DNA of 64,000 nucleotides from Marinobacterium sp. xm-d-530 (GTDB taxonomy: Bacteria; Pseudomonadota; Gammaproteobacteria; Pseudomonadales; Balneatricaceae), in assembly GCF_013283365.1 (NCBI RefSeq), contig NZ_WBYM01000001.1, forward strand, positions 186,001 to 250,000. Direction: 5' to 3'. Position numbers and translations under genes: made by a program. The notes under the pieces were generated by a model, which ran no database searches, was not told the DNA's origin, and saw only the letters and a program-made list of their open reading frames with translations. Shown here piece after piece: positions 18,675-27,160 of this stretch. Within the stretch, counting starts at the first letter, position 1, and the number at the start of each line of letters is the position of its first letter.

Positions 18675-18929
18675 ATTATTCACCCTTGTGTTGTGATCGA
18701 CTCTCAATGAGGCGATTGATATGCAGGGAATTGGCCACTCTTATTGCTTTCTGCGCTCCACTCTCAGCAAGCAAGAAATGGAAAAACATAGGCCATGGAG
18801 GCTTTAAAAACCCTACGTTAAATAAGTAATTACTCTACTTTTTAGAACCTGACAAGTTTTAATGTCAGACAATGAACCAAAGTAGTGGATCAATTTAAAC
18901 CAGAGAGATGACAGTGGTATGACGTCTGA

Positions 18930-20264
18930 TTAGACCCTTTTTAGGGTCCGGATCATCCAGAACCAAGCGAACAGCGCCGTCAGCGCATTCGCTACCACTA
19001 GGCCGATAAAGAGCCCTTTAAGGTCGAACAGGGTGCTACCTAGCCAGCCGAGTGGAATGTAGAAGAGAAAGAGTCGAACGATGCTGACACGCATCGCATG
19101 ATAGGGGAGATGCAGAGCATTAAAGCTGGACGAGCTGAGGAAAGTAGTCGCCTGAAATCCAAAGCCCAGCGGTACAATCAACATCCAGAGAACCAACCAG
19201 CGACCAACCTCAGAGTCGTTAGTAAACAGTGGCACTAAAAGCCCTGCACCAAGGGCTAACAGCAGGTAGATCAACAACTGCCAACTCAATGCAAAGAACA
19301 CCGCATCACTGTAGGCAGACTTAACACGCGCGATCTGTTTCGCACCTAAGTTCTGACTTATGAAAGGTGGCAGCGTCATCGACAAGGCCAAACAGACCAG
19401 TAGGGCCAGAGATTCGATACGACTGCCTACCCCAAACGCTGCAACCGCAGCTGCACCATGCTGCGCAACAATCGCTGTCAAAATCCCGTTAGCCAGCGGC
19501 GTCATCATATTTGACAGAGCCGCGGGCAGACTGATCTTTAGGACTGAACGCCAATTTTTAAACAACACACTGGGGTCTAGTACTCCCAGCAGGATCATCT
19601 TTTTACGAACGAACAGCACCCAAATCGCTAACACAGAGGTGATCGCCCAAGCGATTAAGCTAGCAATGGCAGCACCCTGTATGCCCATCGCAGGAATAGC
19701 GCCCCAACCAAAAATCAGGATGGGATCCAGGATAAAGTTGAGAATTGAAGAGCCCAACATCAGCGCGGCTGAGGTGCGAGTATCACCCATCGAGCGGAAG
19801 GTGCTGTTACAGACCATGTTCAGAACCATAAAGATGGCCGCAAAGAACCAGACCGACATGTATGCGTCTATATAAGGGATCAGATACTCAGCAGCCCCCA
19901 TCAACTCTACGATAGGAATCAAAAGAAACTGCCCGATAAAGCCCACCACAGCAGTAATCAAAACTGCCATCAGTAGGTTATCAGTCGCTAAACGTGCCAC
20001 TCGCTGTTTCTCACCGCGACCGATCAGGCGAGCTAGAGTTGCAGAAGTCCCCACACCAAGACCGATGGCCAGACTGGTCAGCGAGAAGCTAATCGGAAAG
20101 GTAAAGGACAGTGCCGCCAGCGGCCAAGTGCCTAAGCGACCGACAAACCAAGCGTCTGCCAAGTTAAACAGCATCAGACTGATCATGCCGAACATCATCG
20201 GCACGGTCATGCGCACCAGTGTCGGTCTTATCGGGTCATTAGTCAGATCTGCAGCTTTAGACAT
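18930..20264 (-). CDS. MATE-family multidrug efflux pump
   Basis: About 444 residues with twelve hydrophobic helices in two MatE halves (about 20-180 and 245-405). It shows the family N-terminal pattern PIRPTLVRMTVPMMFGMISLML, then ADAWFVGRLGTWPLAALSFTFP. MATE pumps expel cationic drugs or metabolites in exchange for Na+ or H+; the substrate is not readable here. The ATG at 20264 (MSKAADLTNDP) is chosen because the upstream GTG at 20294 would add an atypical N-terminus. The last codons form a GACCC/GGGTC hairpin next to the stop. Confidence 0.88.
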   Translation of the reverse strand: MSKAADLTNDPIRPTLVRMTVPMMFGMISLMLFNLADAWFVGRLGTWPLAALSFTFPISFSLTSLAIGLGVGTSATLARLIGRGEKQRVARLATDNLLMAVLITAVVGFIGQFLLIPIVELMGAAEYLIPYIDAYMSVWFFAAIFMVLNMVCNSTFRSMGDTRTSAALMLGSSILNFILDPILIFGWGAIPAMGIQGAAIASLIAWAITSVLAIWVLFVRKKMILLGVLDPSVLFKNWRSVLKISLPAALSNMMTPLANGILTAIVAQHGAAAVAAFGVGSRIESLALLVCLALSMTLPPFISQNLGAKQIARVKSAYSDAVFFALSWQLLIYLLLALGAGLLVPLFTNDSEVGRWLVLWMLIVPLGFGFQATTFLSSSSFNALHLPYHAMRVSIVRLFLFYIPLGWLGSTLFDLKGLFIGLVVANALTALFAWFWMIRTLKRV

Positions 20265-20339
20265 GCGGGCACTATAACCTAGGTTCCCACGCACACCCAG
20301 CTTTGCAGTACACTATTACAAAATTTGTCAGGGCTTAAT

Positions 20340-21056
20340 GTGAATTTACTGATTCTAGAAAAAGAGGATTTCACCTCCTCAACTGAGGTGCGCATCAGTG
20401 ACCGTCGTCACCGCCACATGCTTGAAGTACAAAAACTAGAGGTCGGCGACACCCTAAGAGCGGGCGAACTGAATGGACTGATTGGCTCAGCCAGAGTGGA
20501 TCAGATCGATTCTGAGTCGGTATCCCTTAAGGTTGACCTTCAAAAAGAGCCCCCCAAACCACTGCCAGCGACTCTACTACTGGCCCTACCCCGTCCAAAA
20601 ATGTTGAAACGGACCTTTCAAACCCTAGCCGCCATGGGGGTAAAAGAGATCTACCTGATCAACGCCTATCGCGTCGATAAGAGCTACTGGTCAACGCCTG
20701 TCCTGTCAGAAGACTCGATCCGCGAACATCTGATTCTGGGTCTAGAGCAAGCTGGCGACACACAACTGCCCAAAGTGCATATCCGTAAACGATTTAAACC
20801 CTTTGTTGAGGATGAACTGCCAGCGCTGGTTAATGGGAAACGCGCACTGATCGCCCATCCCTACAACGCTTCACTCTGCCCTGAACCATCAGATGAAGAG
20901 ACATTGATAGCAGTCGGTCCTGAAGGCGGATTTATCCCTTACGAAGTCGATCTGATGCAGCAACAGGGGCTAGAGGCCATTCACCTTGGGGAGCGGATTT
21001 TACGGGTCGAGACCGCTGTACCCGTGTTACTGTCGCGACTTTTTCCCATTAGTTAG
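20340..21056 (+). CDS. rsmE: 16S rRNA (uracil1498-N3)-methyltransferase
   Basis: A SPOUT methyltransferase of about 238 residues. An N-terminal PUA-like domain (about 1-70, RISDRRHRHMLEVQKLEVGD) is followed by the trefoil-knot SAM domain (LLLALPRPKMLKRTFQTLAAMGV, GPEGGFIPYEVDL, LGERILRVETAVPVLLSRL). It methylates U1498 in helix 44 of 16S rRNA. The GTG at 20340 has AGGG six bases upstream and gives the expected N-terminus MNLLILEKEDF. It converges with ampD. Confidence 0.94.
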   Translation: MNLLILEKEDFTSSTEVRISDRRHRHMLEVQKLEVGDTLRAGELNGLIGSARVDQIDSESVSLKVDLQKEPPKPLPATLLLALPRPKMLKRTFQTLAAMGVKEIYLINAYRVDKSYWSTPVLSEDSIREHLILGLEQAGDTQLPKVHIRKRFKPFVEDELPALVNGKRALIAHPYNASLCPEPSDEETLIAVGPEGGFIPYEVDLMQQQGLEAIHLGERILRVETAVPVLLSRLFPIS

Positions 21057-21066
21057 CTGACAGTGA

Positions 21067-21621
21067 TCAAAGGGCGTTTAAATAACGACCCCAATCGAAA
21101 CAGGGTCCCGGATCGGTTTTACGTCCCGGTGCAATATCACTATGACCGGTGATTCGGTGTGGGGTAATCAGCGGGTAGTGGGTCAGCAGTTGCTCAGTGA
21201 TCTGAACCAATTGGTCGTACTGCTGATCGGTAAAGGGTTGATCATCGCTCCCTTCCAATTCAATGCCAATCGAGAAATCATTACACTGTTCGCGTCCATC
21301 AAAACTGGACTGCCCGGCATGCCATGCACGCTTGTTAAATGGTACAAACTGAACCACACGCCCCGTCCGCTCTATAAGCAGATGGGCAGAGACCTCTAAC
21401 CCCTCTATCTGTTGGTAGTAGGGGTGCTCGCTGCAGTCCAACTCATTACAAAAGAAGCGCTCTACCGCCTGAGTATTAAACTGTCCTGGCGGCAAGCTGA
21501 TGTTGTGAATCACCAACAGTGAGATCTCATCACTAGGTCGCTCATTACAATTGGGCGAGGCGATCCAGTCGGCGCCTATGAGCCGGCCTGAAGGCTGATC
21601 GATACTGAAACTAACTGACAA
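21067..21621 (-). CDS. ampD: 1,6-anhydro-N-acetylmuramyl-L-alanine amidase AmpD
   Basis: A cytosolic zinc amidase of peptidoglycan recycling that cleaves anhydro-muropeptides; its loss can derepress ampC-type beta-lactamases in some species. The amidase_2 domain shows the zinc ligands in LLVIHNISLPPG, WHAGQSSF and GHSDIAPGRKTDPGPCFDW, the last containing the His and Asp ligands. The start is uncertain. A TTG at 21621 with GGGG six bases upstream gives about 184 residues (E. coli 183), while the frame is open to 21666. It is divergent from nadC, as in E. coli. Confidence 0.92.
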   Translation of the reverse strand: MSVSFSIDQPSGRLIGADWIASPNCNERPSDEISLLVIHNISLPPGQFNTQAVERFFCNELDCSEHPYYQQIEGLEVSAHLLIERTGRVVQFVPFNKRAWHAGQSSFDGREQCNDFSIGIELEGSDDQPFTDQQYDQLVQITEQLLTHYPLITPHRITGHSDIAPGRKTDPGPCFDWGRYLNAL

Positions 21622-21704
21622 ATTGAACCCCGCTAACAGTGGCGATGCAGGTAAGATCACGTACAATACCTGTTCAGATCATATTACCCGAAGAGTCCCT
21701 GTCG

Positions 21705-22544
21705 ATGCTAACGCTAGAAACCCTGCAGCCCACCATTGAAGCGAATGTCCGTCTTGCGATTGAAGAGGACGTCAGTACAGGTGACATCACGGCGGAGCTG
21801 ATTCCAGAGAGCCAGCAGGCAAAAGCCGAGATCATCTCACGCGATCAAGCGGTGATTGCCGGCAGCGCTTGGGTCAATGAGGTTTTTAAACAGGTCGACC
21901 CGACCGTCGAGGTAGATTGGAAAGTAGCAGATGGGGACACCGTCGCGCCGAACACCCTGCTCTTCACTCTAAAAGGCTCTGCGAGAAGCCTATTGACCGG
22001 TGAACGCGCAGCACTCAACTTCCTTCAAACACTATCAGGCACTGCCACCCTCGCCAAACAGTACTCAGACAAGGTCGCCAACACCCCAGTTAAACTCTTA
22101 GATACGCGCAAGACACTTCCGGGGCTGCGTTTGGCACAGAAGTACGCCGTCACCTGCGGCGGTTGCTACAACCACCGCATCGGTCTGTTTGATGCGTTTC
22201 TAATCAAAGAGAATCACATTCTAGCGGCCGGCGGCATTGAATCCGCCATCTCACAAGCCAAGTCCAACCACCCAGGCAAACCGGTGGAAGTCGAAGTCGA
22301 AAGCTTTGACGAGTTAAACCAAGCCCTAGAAGCGGGTGCAGACATCATCATGCTCGATAACTTCACTCCCGATCAGATGCGCGAAGCGGTTGCCTTGGTT
22401 GATGGCAGAGCCAAACTGGAAGCGTCCGGCAACATCACCGACGACACCCTGGTGAGTTACGCCGAAACCGGAGTCGACTACATTTCGATTGGCGCGCTCA
22501 CCAAGCACTGCCGCGCGATTGATCTATCAATGCGGTTGGTCTAG
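21705..22544 (+). CDS. nadC: nicotinate-nucleotide pyrophosphorylase (carboxylating)
   Basis: Quinolinate phosphoribosyltransferase makes nicotinate mononucleotide from quinolinate and PRPP, the step after NadA. The 279-residue protein has the N-terminal [16 protein letters not shown] and [46 protein letters not shown] and FLIKENHI contain the Arg, His and Lys residues that bind quinolinate. The ATG at 21705 gives the family N-terminus ([12 protein letters not shown]); the frame extends upstream to 21639 without an obvious ribosome site. It is divergent from ampD. Confidence 0.95.
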   Translation: MLTLETLQPTIEANVRLAIEEDVSTGDITAELIPESQQAKAEIISRDQAVIAGSAWVNEVFKQVDPTVEVDWKVADGDTVAPNTLLFTLKGSARSLLTGERAALNFLQTLSGTATLAKQYSDKVANTPVKLLDTRKTLPGLRLAQKYAVTCGGCYNHRIGLFDAFLIKENHILAAGGIESAISQAKSNHPGKPVEVEVESFDELNQALEAGADIIMLDNFTPDQMREAVALVDGRAKLEASGNITDDTLVSYAETGVDYISIGALTKHCRAIDLSMRLV

Positions 22545-22567
22545 TTCAGATAAGTAATATCGTAGGA

Positions 22568-22586
22568 GCGATCTCGCAGAGGTCGC
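22568..22586 (+). repeat. REP-like hairpin following GGAGCG
   Basis: GCGATCTC-gca-GAGGTCGC forms an 8-bp stem (one T-G pair) after GTAG. It resembles the common Pseudomonas extragenic palindrome with GTAGGAGCG at its start. The same hairpin with changed but still paired stem bases occurs at 25718-25736 and 30425-30443. It directly precedes palindromic repeat copy A. Confidence 0.65.
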
Positions 22587-22596
22587 GATAGTGCCG

Positions 22597-22686
22597 GTGA
22601 CTGGCTTCAGCCTGTCATCCGCAGGTAGAATTTATTACCTATCTGGAAAACACCGATAAAGCAGATGACAGGCTGAAGCCAGTCAC
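22597..22686 (+). repeat. dispersed BIME-like repeat, copy A
   Basis: Two inverted half-units, each an imperfect palindrome (TGACTGGC-TTCA-GCCTGTCA), lie at 22597-22619 and 22664-22686. They flank a conserved spacer containing TATCTGGAAAACACCGATA. The 26-base ends are complementary at 25 of 26 positions. Further copies are at 25772-25862 (inverted), 29990-30080 and 30479-30568 (inverted). It lies between nadC and yacG. Confidence 0.9.
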
Positions 22687-22711
22687 TAGTGAATTAAACT
22701 CGATACGCAGT

Positions 22712-22785
22712 CGCGGGGCTGACCTCTGGTCTGACCCAACTTTATCAGCATCTTCCAGATCGTCGGGTAAAGTTTGCCAACAAAC
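22712..22785 (-). repeat. decayed fifth copy of the dispersed repeat
   Basis: CTTCCAGATCGTCGGGTAAA and following bases align with the reverse-orientation spacer of copy B (TTTTCCAGATCGCCGGTTAAA). A CTCTGGTCTGACCC segment before it resembles a half-unit. The second half-unit is missing where yacG begins. This looks like a mutated copy truncated at the 3' end of yacG. Confidence 0.5.
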
Positions 22786-22992
22786 TCAATGCCGAGTCGG
22801 TGTATGTTCAAACTCTTCAGGACTCATACCCGAACTGAAATCCTCAATATCCGGCTGAGTCGCGACCTTGTATCCCTCGCTTGCCCACTCGCCTAGGTCA
22901 ATCAACTTACAGCGCTCTGAACAGAATGGGCGGTACTTGTTTTCGGTGGAGTACTCGACCTTTTTTTCGCAGGTGGGGCATTTAACTTTCAC
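22786..22992 (-). CDS. yacG: zinc-binding DNA gyrase inhibitor YacG
   Basis: A 68-residue zinc-ribbon protein with Cys ligands in [11 protein letters not shown] and [22 protein letters not shown]. coli YacG binds GyrB and inhibits gyrase. It follows coaE on the same strand, the usual order, but zapD, which lies between them in enterics, is absent. Its 3' end abuts repeat sequence. Confidence 0.94.
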   Translation of the reverse strand: MKVKCPTCEKKVEYSTENKYRPFCSERCKLIDLGEWASEGYKVATQPDIEDFSSGMSPEEFEHTPTRH

Positions 22993-23008
22993 AAGGGCTC
23001 CTGTCGGA

Positions 23009-23611
23009 TTATGTCGTTTGTTGAGTGGTCAGCTGATGATAGAGCGCATCCACCTGAGAATAAAGCTCATCCAGGGTGCCGGTATTGCTGATCACATAAT
23101 CGGCCCGATCAATTCGTGACTGACGATCCATCTGGGCGGCAAGAATCGAATCGACCTGCGCTTCACTTACACCGTCACGACTCAAGGTTCGCTGTCGTTG
23201 TACCTCGACCGGCACATCGATCACTAGCGACGCATCGATCTCTTGGTATTGCCCGCTCTCAAACAGCAAGGGCACAACCACCACCGCGATTGGGGTCTCG
23301 GCGTTTAAAGCGCGTTCGAGGGTCCTTTGACGAATCAGCGGGTGCAACAAAGCCTCTAACCACTGACGCTCATTAGGATCTTTAAAGACCCTCTCACGCA
23401 GTGCCGCACGATTCAACTGGCCATCATCTTGAATCACTTCAGGCCCAAAATGCTGTTCAATCTGAGTCAGCGCCGGCTGACCAGGCTCTACCACTTCGCG
23501 CGAAATGAGATCGGTATCCACCAGTGTTGCACCGAGGGACTCTAAACGATCAGCGGCGGCCGTTTTACCGCTGGCTATGCCGCCAGTTAGCCCCAAAATA
23601 AACGGAGGCAT
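23009..23611 (-). CDS. coaE: dephospho-CoA kinase
   Basis: Last enzyme of coenzyme A synthesis, phosphorylating the ribose 3'-OH of dephospho-CoA. The 200-residue P-loop protein begins [23 protein letters not shown] (Walker A). It has the conserved [17 protein letters not shown] and LLHPLIRQR segments and [10 protein letters not shown]. It overlaps the mutT stop codon by one base. In Pseudomonas pilD lies just upstream of coaE; here mutT and argJ take that position. Confidence 0.95.
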   Translation of the reverse strand: MPPFILGLTGGIASGKTAAADRLESLGATLVDTDLISREVVEPGQPALTQIEQHFGPEVIQDDGQLNRAALRERVFKDPNERQWLEALLHPLIRQRTLERALNAETPIAVVVVPLLFESGQYQEIDASLVIDVPVEVQRQRTLSRDGVSEAQVDSILAAQMDRQSRIDRADYVISNTGTLDELYSQVDALYHQLTTQQTT

Positions 23612-24009
23612 TAGAGGCCCAATCTCGTTTTCAGTGCGGCGATAATCGGCAGATTCGCTTCTGGAAATTGGTAGGAATCCATCTCAACAGGGTTGATCCA
23701 CTCAATGGGCTGGCCTTCTAAACCGGACGCTTCGCCACTGAATGAGCTGACCACCCAGACATCTAAGACCACCGATTTATCGCTGTAGTCGTGTTCAATG
23801 CGGACCAGAGGTTCGCACTGCTGAACCTCAATACCGATCTCTTCAAGCAGTTCACGCTTTAGCGCTGTCTCAACCGACTCATCAGCCTCTACCTTACCGC
23901 CCGGAAACTCCCAAAGCCCGCCTTGATGTTTATCATCGGGGCGCTTCGCAATCAGCAGTTGACCTAGTGGATTCAGTATTGCGGCGGCGGCAACCAGTAT
24001 CTGTTTCAT
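23611..24009 (-). CDS. mutT: 8-oxo-dGTP diphosphatase MutT
   Basis: Nudix hydrolase that sanitises oxidised dGTP and prevents A-to-C transversions. The 132-residue protein has a complete Nudix box (GGKVEADESVETALKRELLEEIGIE, about 37-61) and the N-terminal VAAAILNPLGQLLIAKRPDDKHQGGLWEFPGGK typical of MutT. The thiE-like domain fused in some Pseudomonas MutT proteins is absent. It lies 21 bases after argJ and one base before coaE. Confidence 0.93.
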   Translation of the reverse strand: MKQILVAAAAILNPLGQLLIAKRPDDKHQGGLWEFPGGKVEADESVETALKRELLEEIGIEVQQCEPLVRIEHDYSDKSVVLDVWVVSSFSGEASGLEGQPIEWINPVEMDSYQFPEANLPIIAALKTRLGL

Positions 24010-24030
24010 AGCGATTATTTGAATAGTCTC

Positions 24031-25245
24031 TTATGAACGGTAGTCGGCATTGATCGACACGTACTCTTTCGATAGGTCAGTCGTCCAGACCGTCTCGCTG
24101 GCAGTACCACGATTAAGTACCACGTGAATCAGGATATCCTCCTCATTCATCACCGCCTGTCCCTGCTCTTCGGTGTAGCTGGCCGCTCGGCCACCCTTCT
24201 CGACAATACAGACATCGCCTAAATAGATTTGTAGCGCATCCAGATCAAGGTTTTCAATGCCGGCACGACCCACACAGGCCAAGATACGACCCCAGTTAGG
24301 GTCACTGGCGAATAGAGCGGTTTTCACCAGTGGCGAATGAGCAATGGTGTAAGCAACATCCAACGCCTCTTTTGACGTTTCAGCCGAGTCGACACGGATC
24401 TCAACAAACTTCGTTGCGCCCTCGCCATCACGCACAATCAACTGAGCGAGTTGCAACATAATACGGTTAAAGGCTTCAACAAAGGCCGTTGCAGCAGCAC
24501 TGTCCGCCTCTATTCGAACCCCAGAAGCACCCGTCGCAACCAGAGTACAGCTATCATTGGTCGAGGTGTCGCCATCGACAGTGATGCGGTTAAAGGATCG
24601 TTCCGTCGCAGCACTCATCCACGACTGCAACAAGACCTGATCAATCTCGGCATCAGTCGCCACATATCCCAGCATTGTCGCCATGTTTGGCATGATCATC
24701 CCTGCACCTTTGGAGATGCCGGTAATCGTAATGGTTTTACCATCCACTTCGATCTGCTCAGACGCCGCTTTAGCACGAGTATCAGTCGTCATAATGCCCC
24801 AAGCGGCATCCAACCAGTTGTCCTCTTTAAGATCAGCCAATGCAGCATCTAACGCACCAACGATCTTATCGACTGGCAGAGGCTCACCAATGACGCCGGT
24901 TGAGTAAGGCATTACCTGAGAGTCAGCAACACCCGCGCGCTGTGCAAGCTCTGCACAGACCGCTTTAGCATCCATCATCCCCTGCTCACCAGTACCGGCA
25001 TTCGCATTACCCGTGTTAGTGACCAAGTAACGCACCTGACCCGTCGCCATATTGGCTTTCGCTAAATGAACAGGGGCCGCACAGAAAGCGTTCTTAGTAA
25101 AAACACCCGCTACTGACGCACTCTCCGGAAACTCCATCACAACAAAATCGCGACGTCCAGGCTTCTTAATGCCCGCACTGGCAATACCAATTTTGAAACC
25201 TGCAACAGGGTGAAGCGTAGGAAGAGTGTCAGGACCAACAGCCAT
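24031..25245 (-). CDS. argJ: glutamate N-acetyltransferase / N-acetylglutamate synthase ArgJ
   Basis: ArgJ transfers acetyl from N-acetylornithine to glutamate in the cyclic arginine pathway and may also use acetyl-CoA. The 404-residue precursor contains the autocleavage site KGAGMIMPNMAT190-MLGY, where Thr190 becomes the N-terminal nucleophile of the beta chain. TTDTRAK, DGDTSTNDSC and the C-terminal EYVSINADYRS are also typical. The 630-base region upstream is filled with repeats, so its promoter must lie inside or next to repeat sequence. Confidence 0.96.
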   Translation of the reverse strand: MAVGPDTLPTLHPVAGFKIGIASAGIKKPGRRDFVVMEFPESASVAGVFTKNAFCAAPVHLAKANMATGQVRYLVTNTGNANAGTGEQGMMDAKAVCAELAQRAGVADSQVMPYSTGVIGEPLPVDKIVGALDAALADLKEDNWLDAAWGIMTTDTRAKAASEQIEVDGKTITITGISKGAGMIMPNMATMLGYVATDAEIDQVLLQSWMSAATERSFNRITVDGDTSTNDSCTLVATGASGVRIEADSAAATAFVEAFNRIMLQLAQLIVRDGEGATKFVEIRVDSAETSKEALDVAYTIAHSPLVKTALFASDPNWGRILACVGRAGIENLDLDALQIYLGDVCIVEKGGRAASYTEEQGQAVMNEEDILIHVVLNRGTASETVWTTDLSKEYVSINADYRS

Positions 25246-25353
25246 GGAGAGTTCCTCGGAGTTAAAAATAATAGGCCATTATTTTAATGGGTTTGATCTG
25301 TGCCAGCTAACTATTTTTGTGTTGTTGTTTTGGGAAGATCAAGGGCAATCTAT

Positions 25354-25621
25354 CCGACTAGCGTCGGCTAGCCTTCTTCTTTGTGTGAGCAAAGAAGAAG
25401 CAGGGCCGAAAGTGTGCTCCTGCACTTTCGGCATTCACCACATCCTGTGGATCAAACACACCCCGCTCCTTCGGCCTTCGGCACACTGCGCGCGATACTC
25501 TTTTTCTAACATCGAAAGGCACATTTCAGACAGATGATTTGCACCTGCATCATCTGCATACAAAACGTCGTGTTTCTAAGCCTGCTCCGTGCAGGCGCTG
25601 AAACTCTCGCCCATCCGGGGC
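25354..25621. repeat. multi-hairpin module 1
   Basis: Consecutive hairpins are visible: CTAGC/GCTAG (25358-25371); CTTCTTCTTTG with its complement (25373-25400, 11 bp); GCCGAAAGTG with its complement around loop TGCTCCTG (25405-25432, 10 bp); CCACA-TCC-TGTGG (25438-25450); CAGATGAT/ATCATCTG (25531-25556); GCCTGC-TCCGT-GCAGGC (25580-25596) inside GTTTC/GAAAC; and GCCC-ATCCG-GGGC (25609-25621). The same order of structures with different stem sequences occurs at 30113-30328. Loops keep a TCC core (GGA on the minus strand). Confidence 0.75.
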
Positions 25622-25717
25622 TCGATCCTTTCAACGTCTTAACGAAAAAGAACACCGTGCTCGTTCTCAGTCGGACGGGGATAAATCGGCACAAGATTCG
25701 AATCAGGCACTGTTGGA

Positions 25718-25736
25718 GCGGTCTTGAAAAGGCCGC
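25718..25736 (+). repeat. REP-like hairpin, second copy
   Basis: GCGGTCTT-gaa-AAGGCCGC (8-bp stem with one T-G pair) follows TTGGA. It lies within a 36-base segment (25704-25739) repeated exactly at 30411-30446. The stem differs from the copy at 22568 by paired changes. Confidence 0.7.
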
Positions 25737-25771
25737 GATGGGTATTAATGGGGATCTAGCCAACAGCAGCG

Positions 25772-25862
25772 GTGTCTGGCTTTAGCCTGACATCCACTCT
25801 TTCAACGTTTTCCAGATCGCCGGTTAAAATCTACCAGCAGATGACAGACTGAAGCCTGTCAC
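25772..25862 (-). repeat. dispersed BIME-like repeat, copy B
   Basis: Half-units lie at 25772-25794 (GTGTCTGGC...GCCTGACATC, where both palindrome arms have changed to keep pairing) and 25840-25862. The spacer TTTTCCAGATCGCCGG is in the opposite orientation to copy A. The element ends two bases before the hairpin over the pilC stop codon. Confidence 0.88.
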
Positions 25863-25863
25863 T

Positions 25864-25885
25864 GGAGGATAGAAAACTATCCTCC
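25864..25885 (-). promoter_or_regulatory. perfect hairpin spanning the pilC stop codon
   Basis: GGAGGATAG and CTATCCTCC form a 9-bp perfect stem with a four-base loop (TTTT in the minus-strand RNA). The 5' arm contains the last two Gly codons and the TAG stop of pilC. No T-run follows, so it is more likely a 3'-end stability or translation-related structure than an intrinsic terminator. Confidence 0.55.
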
Positions 25886-27124
25886 TACAACCTGCCCAAG
25901 CTGGAAGATCGGTAGGTACATAGCAACAACCAAACCACCAACCAAGGTACCTAGCACCACCATGATCAGCGGTTCTAACAGGCTGGATAGGTTATCGACG
26001 GCGTTATCGACGGACGCTTCGAAGAACTCGGCGACTTTATCGAGCATGGAGTCAAGTGAACCGGCCTCTTCACCGATGGCGACCATCTGAACGGTCATCA
26101 CGGGGAATACACCGGTCATATTGATCGCATTTTTCAAGGATTGTCCGGCAGCAATACCATTGCGGATCTGCATGATGGCATCGTGGAACACCACGTTACC
26201 GGCGGCACCCGCACAGGACTCAAGAGCCTGCACCAACGGCACACCCGCCGAGAACGTCGTCGCCAGTGTCCGGGCAAATCGAGCAACCGCTGCGTTATAG
26301 AGTATGCCACCAATCACTGGGATTTTAAGACTGGCTCGTTCGACGGAGTCTCTGAACTTCTTCGAATGGATCATGCCGCGCCGGAAGAAGTAGCCACCGA
26401 CAAACAGCAGGCCCAGCACATAGAGCCAATAACTTTGCGCGATCTCAGAGAGATTAACAACGAACTTAGTAAAGGCGGGCAAGTCGGCACCGAAGCTGCC
26501 GAAGACATCCTCAAACACCGGCACCACTTTAACCAACAGAATCGCGGTTACTAGAAGACCGACCACAATAACCGCGGTTGGGTAGGTCAGTGCTTTTTTG
26601 ATCTTGGCTTTAAGCGCTTCACTCTTCTCTTTGTAGAGTGCCAAGCGATCCAGCATCGCCTCTAGGGAACCCGACTGCTCACCAGCAGCGACCAAGGAGA
26701 CGTAGAGATCATCAAAATATTGCGGGAAACGAGACAAGGCAGTGGACAGGTCCGAGCCACCATTCACATCCGCACGAATATCGTAAATCAGTTTCTTCAG
26801 TTTCGCCTTCTCAGCACCCTGACCGACGATATCCAAACCCTGTAACAGCGGAACGCCCGAGCGCATCATAGTGGCCATTTGACGTGTGAAAAAGGCAATA
26901 TCGATCGGTTTAATCGGTTTATCTTTGTTGGAGAAGATCGAAACGCTCTGTTTTTTGACCTTGTCGTAGTTGATCCCCTGCTTACGCAACTGGATCTTCG
27001 CTTCAGAGAGCGTCAACGCATCAACGGTCCCTTTACTTTTGTTACCAGCTTTATCTTTACCGGTCCAAGCAAAGGTCAGAATTTTTGGCTCTTTGTATTT
27101 TTTTCGCGTTGCGGTCTTCGCCAT
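25877..27124 (-). CDS. pilC: type IV pilus inner-membrane platform protein PilC
   Basis: GspF/PilC-family platform protein on which PilB acts to polymerise pilin. It has 415 residues. Two T2SSF cytoplasmic domains (about 75-200 and 280-400, with FTRQMATMMRSGVPLLQGLD and FARTLATTFSAGVPLVQALE) each precede membrane helices (about 175-200, 220-245 and 380-405). It lies 36 bases after pilB. The prepilin peptidase gene pilD, usually directly downstream, is replaced by repeats. Confidence 0.95.
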   Translation of the reverse strand: MAKTATRKKYKEPKILTFAWTGKDKAGNKSKGTVDALTLSEAKIQLRKQGINYDKVKKQSVSIFSNKDKPIKPIDIAFFTRQMATMMRSGVPLLQGLDIVGQGAEKAKLKKLIYDIRADVNGGSDLSTALSRFPQYFDDLYVSLVAAGEQSGSLEAMLDRLALYKEKSEALKAKIKKALTYPTAVIVVGLLVTAILLVKVVPVFEDVFGSFGADLPAFTKFVVNLSEIAQSYWLYVLGLLFVGGYFFRRGMIHSKKFRDSVERASLKIPVIGGILYNAAVARFARTLATTFSAGVPLVQALESCAGAAGNVVFHDAIMQIRNGIAAGQSLKNAINMTGVFPVMTVQMVAIGEEAGSLDSMLDKVAEFFEASVDNAVDNLSSLLEPLIMVVLGTLVGGLVVAMYLPIFQLGQVVGG

Positions 27125-27160
27125 TCAGAGTACTTCTATCAAATAATTAAGCATTAATGA

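Larger units (their letters stand above)
25246..25876. other. 630-base gene-free interval filled with structured repeats
   Basis: No convincing gene is present between argJ and pilC. 25246-25353 is AT-rich leader sequence of argJ. 25354-25621 is a series of hairpins (multi-hairpin module 1). 25704-25739 is identical to 30411-30446 (36 of 36 bases). 25772-25862 is palindromic repeat copy B. 25864-25885 is a hairpin over the pilC stop. Several open frames of 80-100 codons cross the area, but they follow the palindromes, have no family resemblance and lack ribosome sites. Confidence 0.8.

Noticed and set aside
25226-25785. Open frames of 80-103 codons on both strands between argJ and pilC
   Set aside because: They run through the hairpins and palindromes, have no family features or start signals, and the homologous interval at 30.1-30.45 kb does not keep the same frames open.
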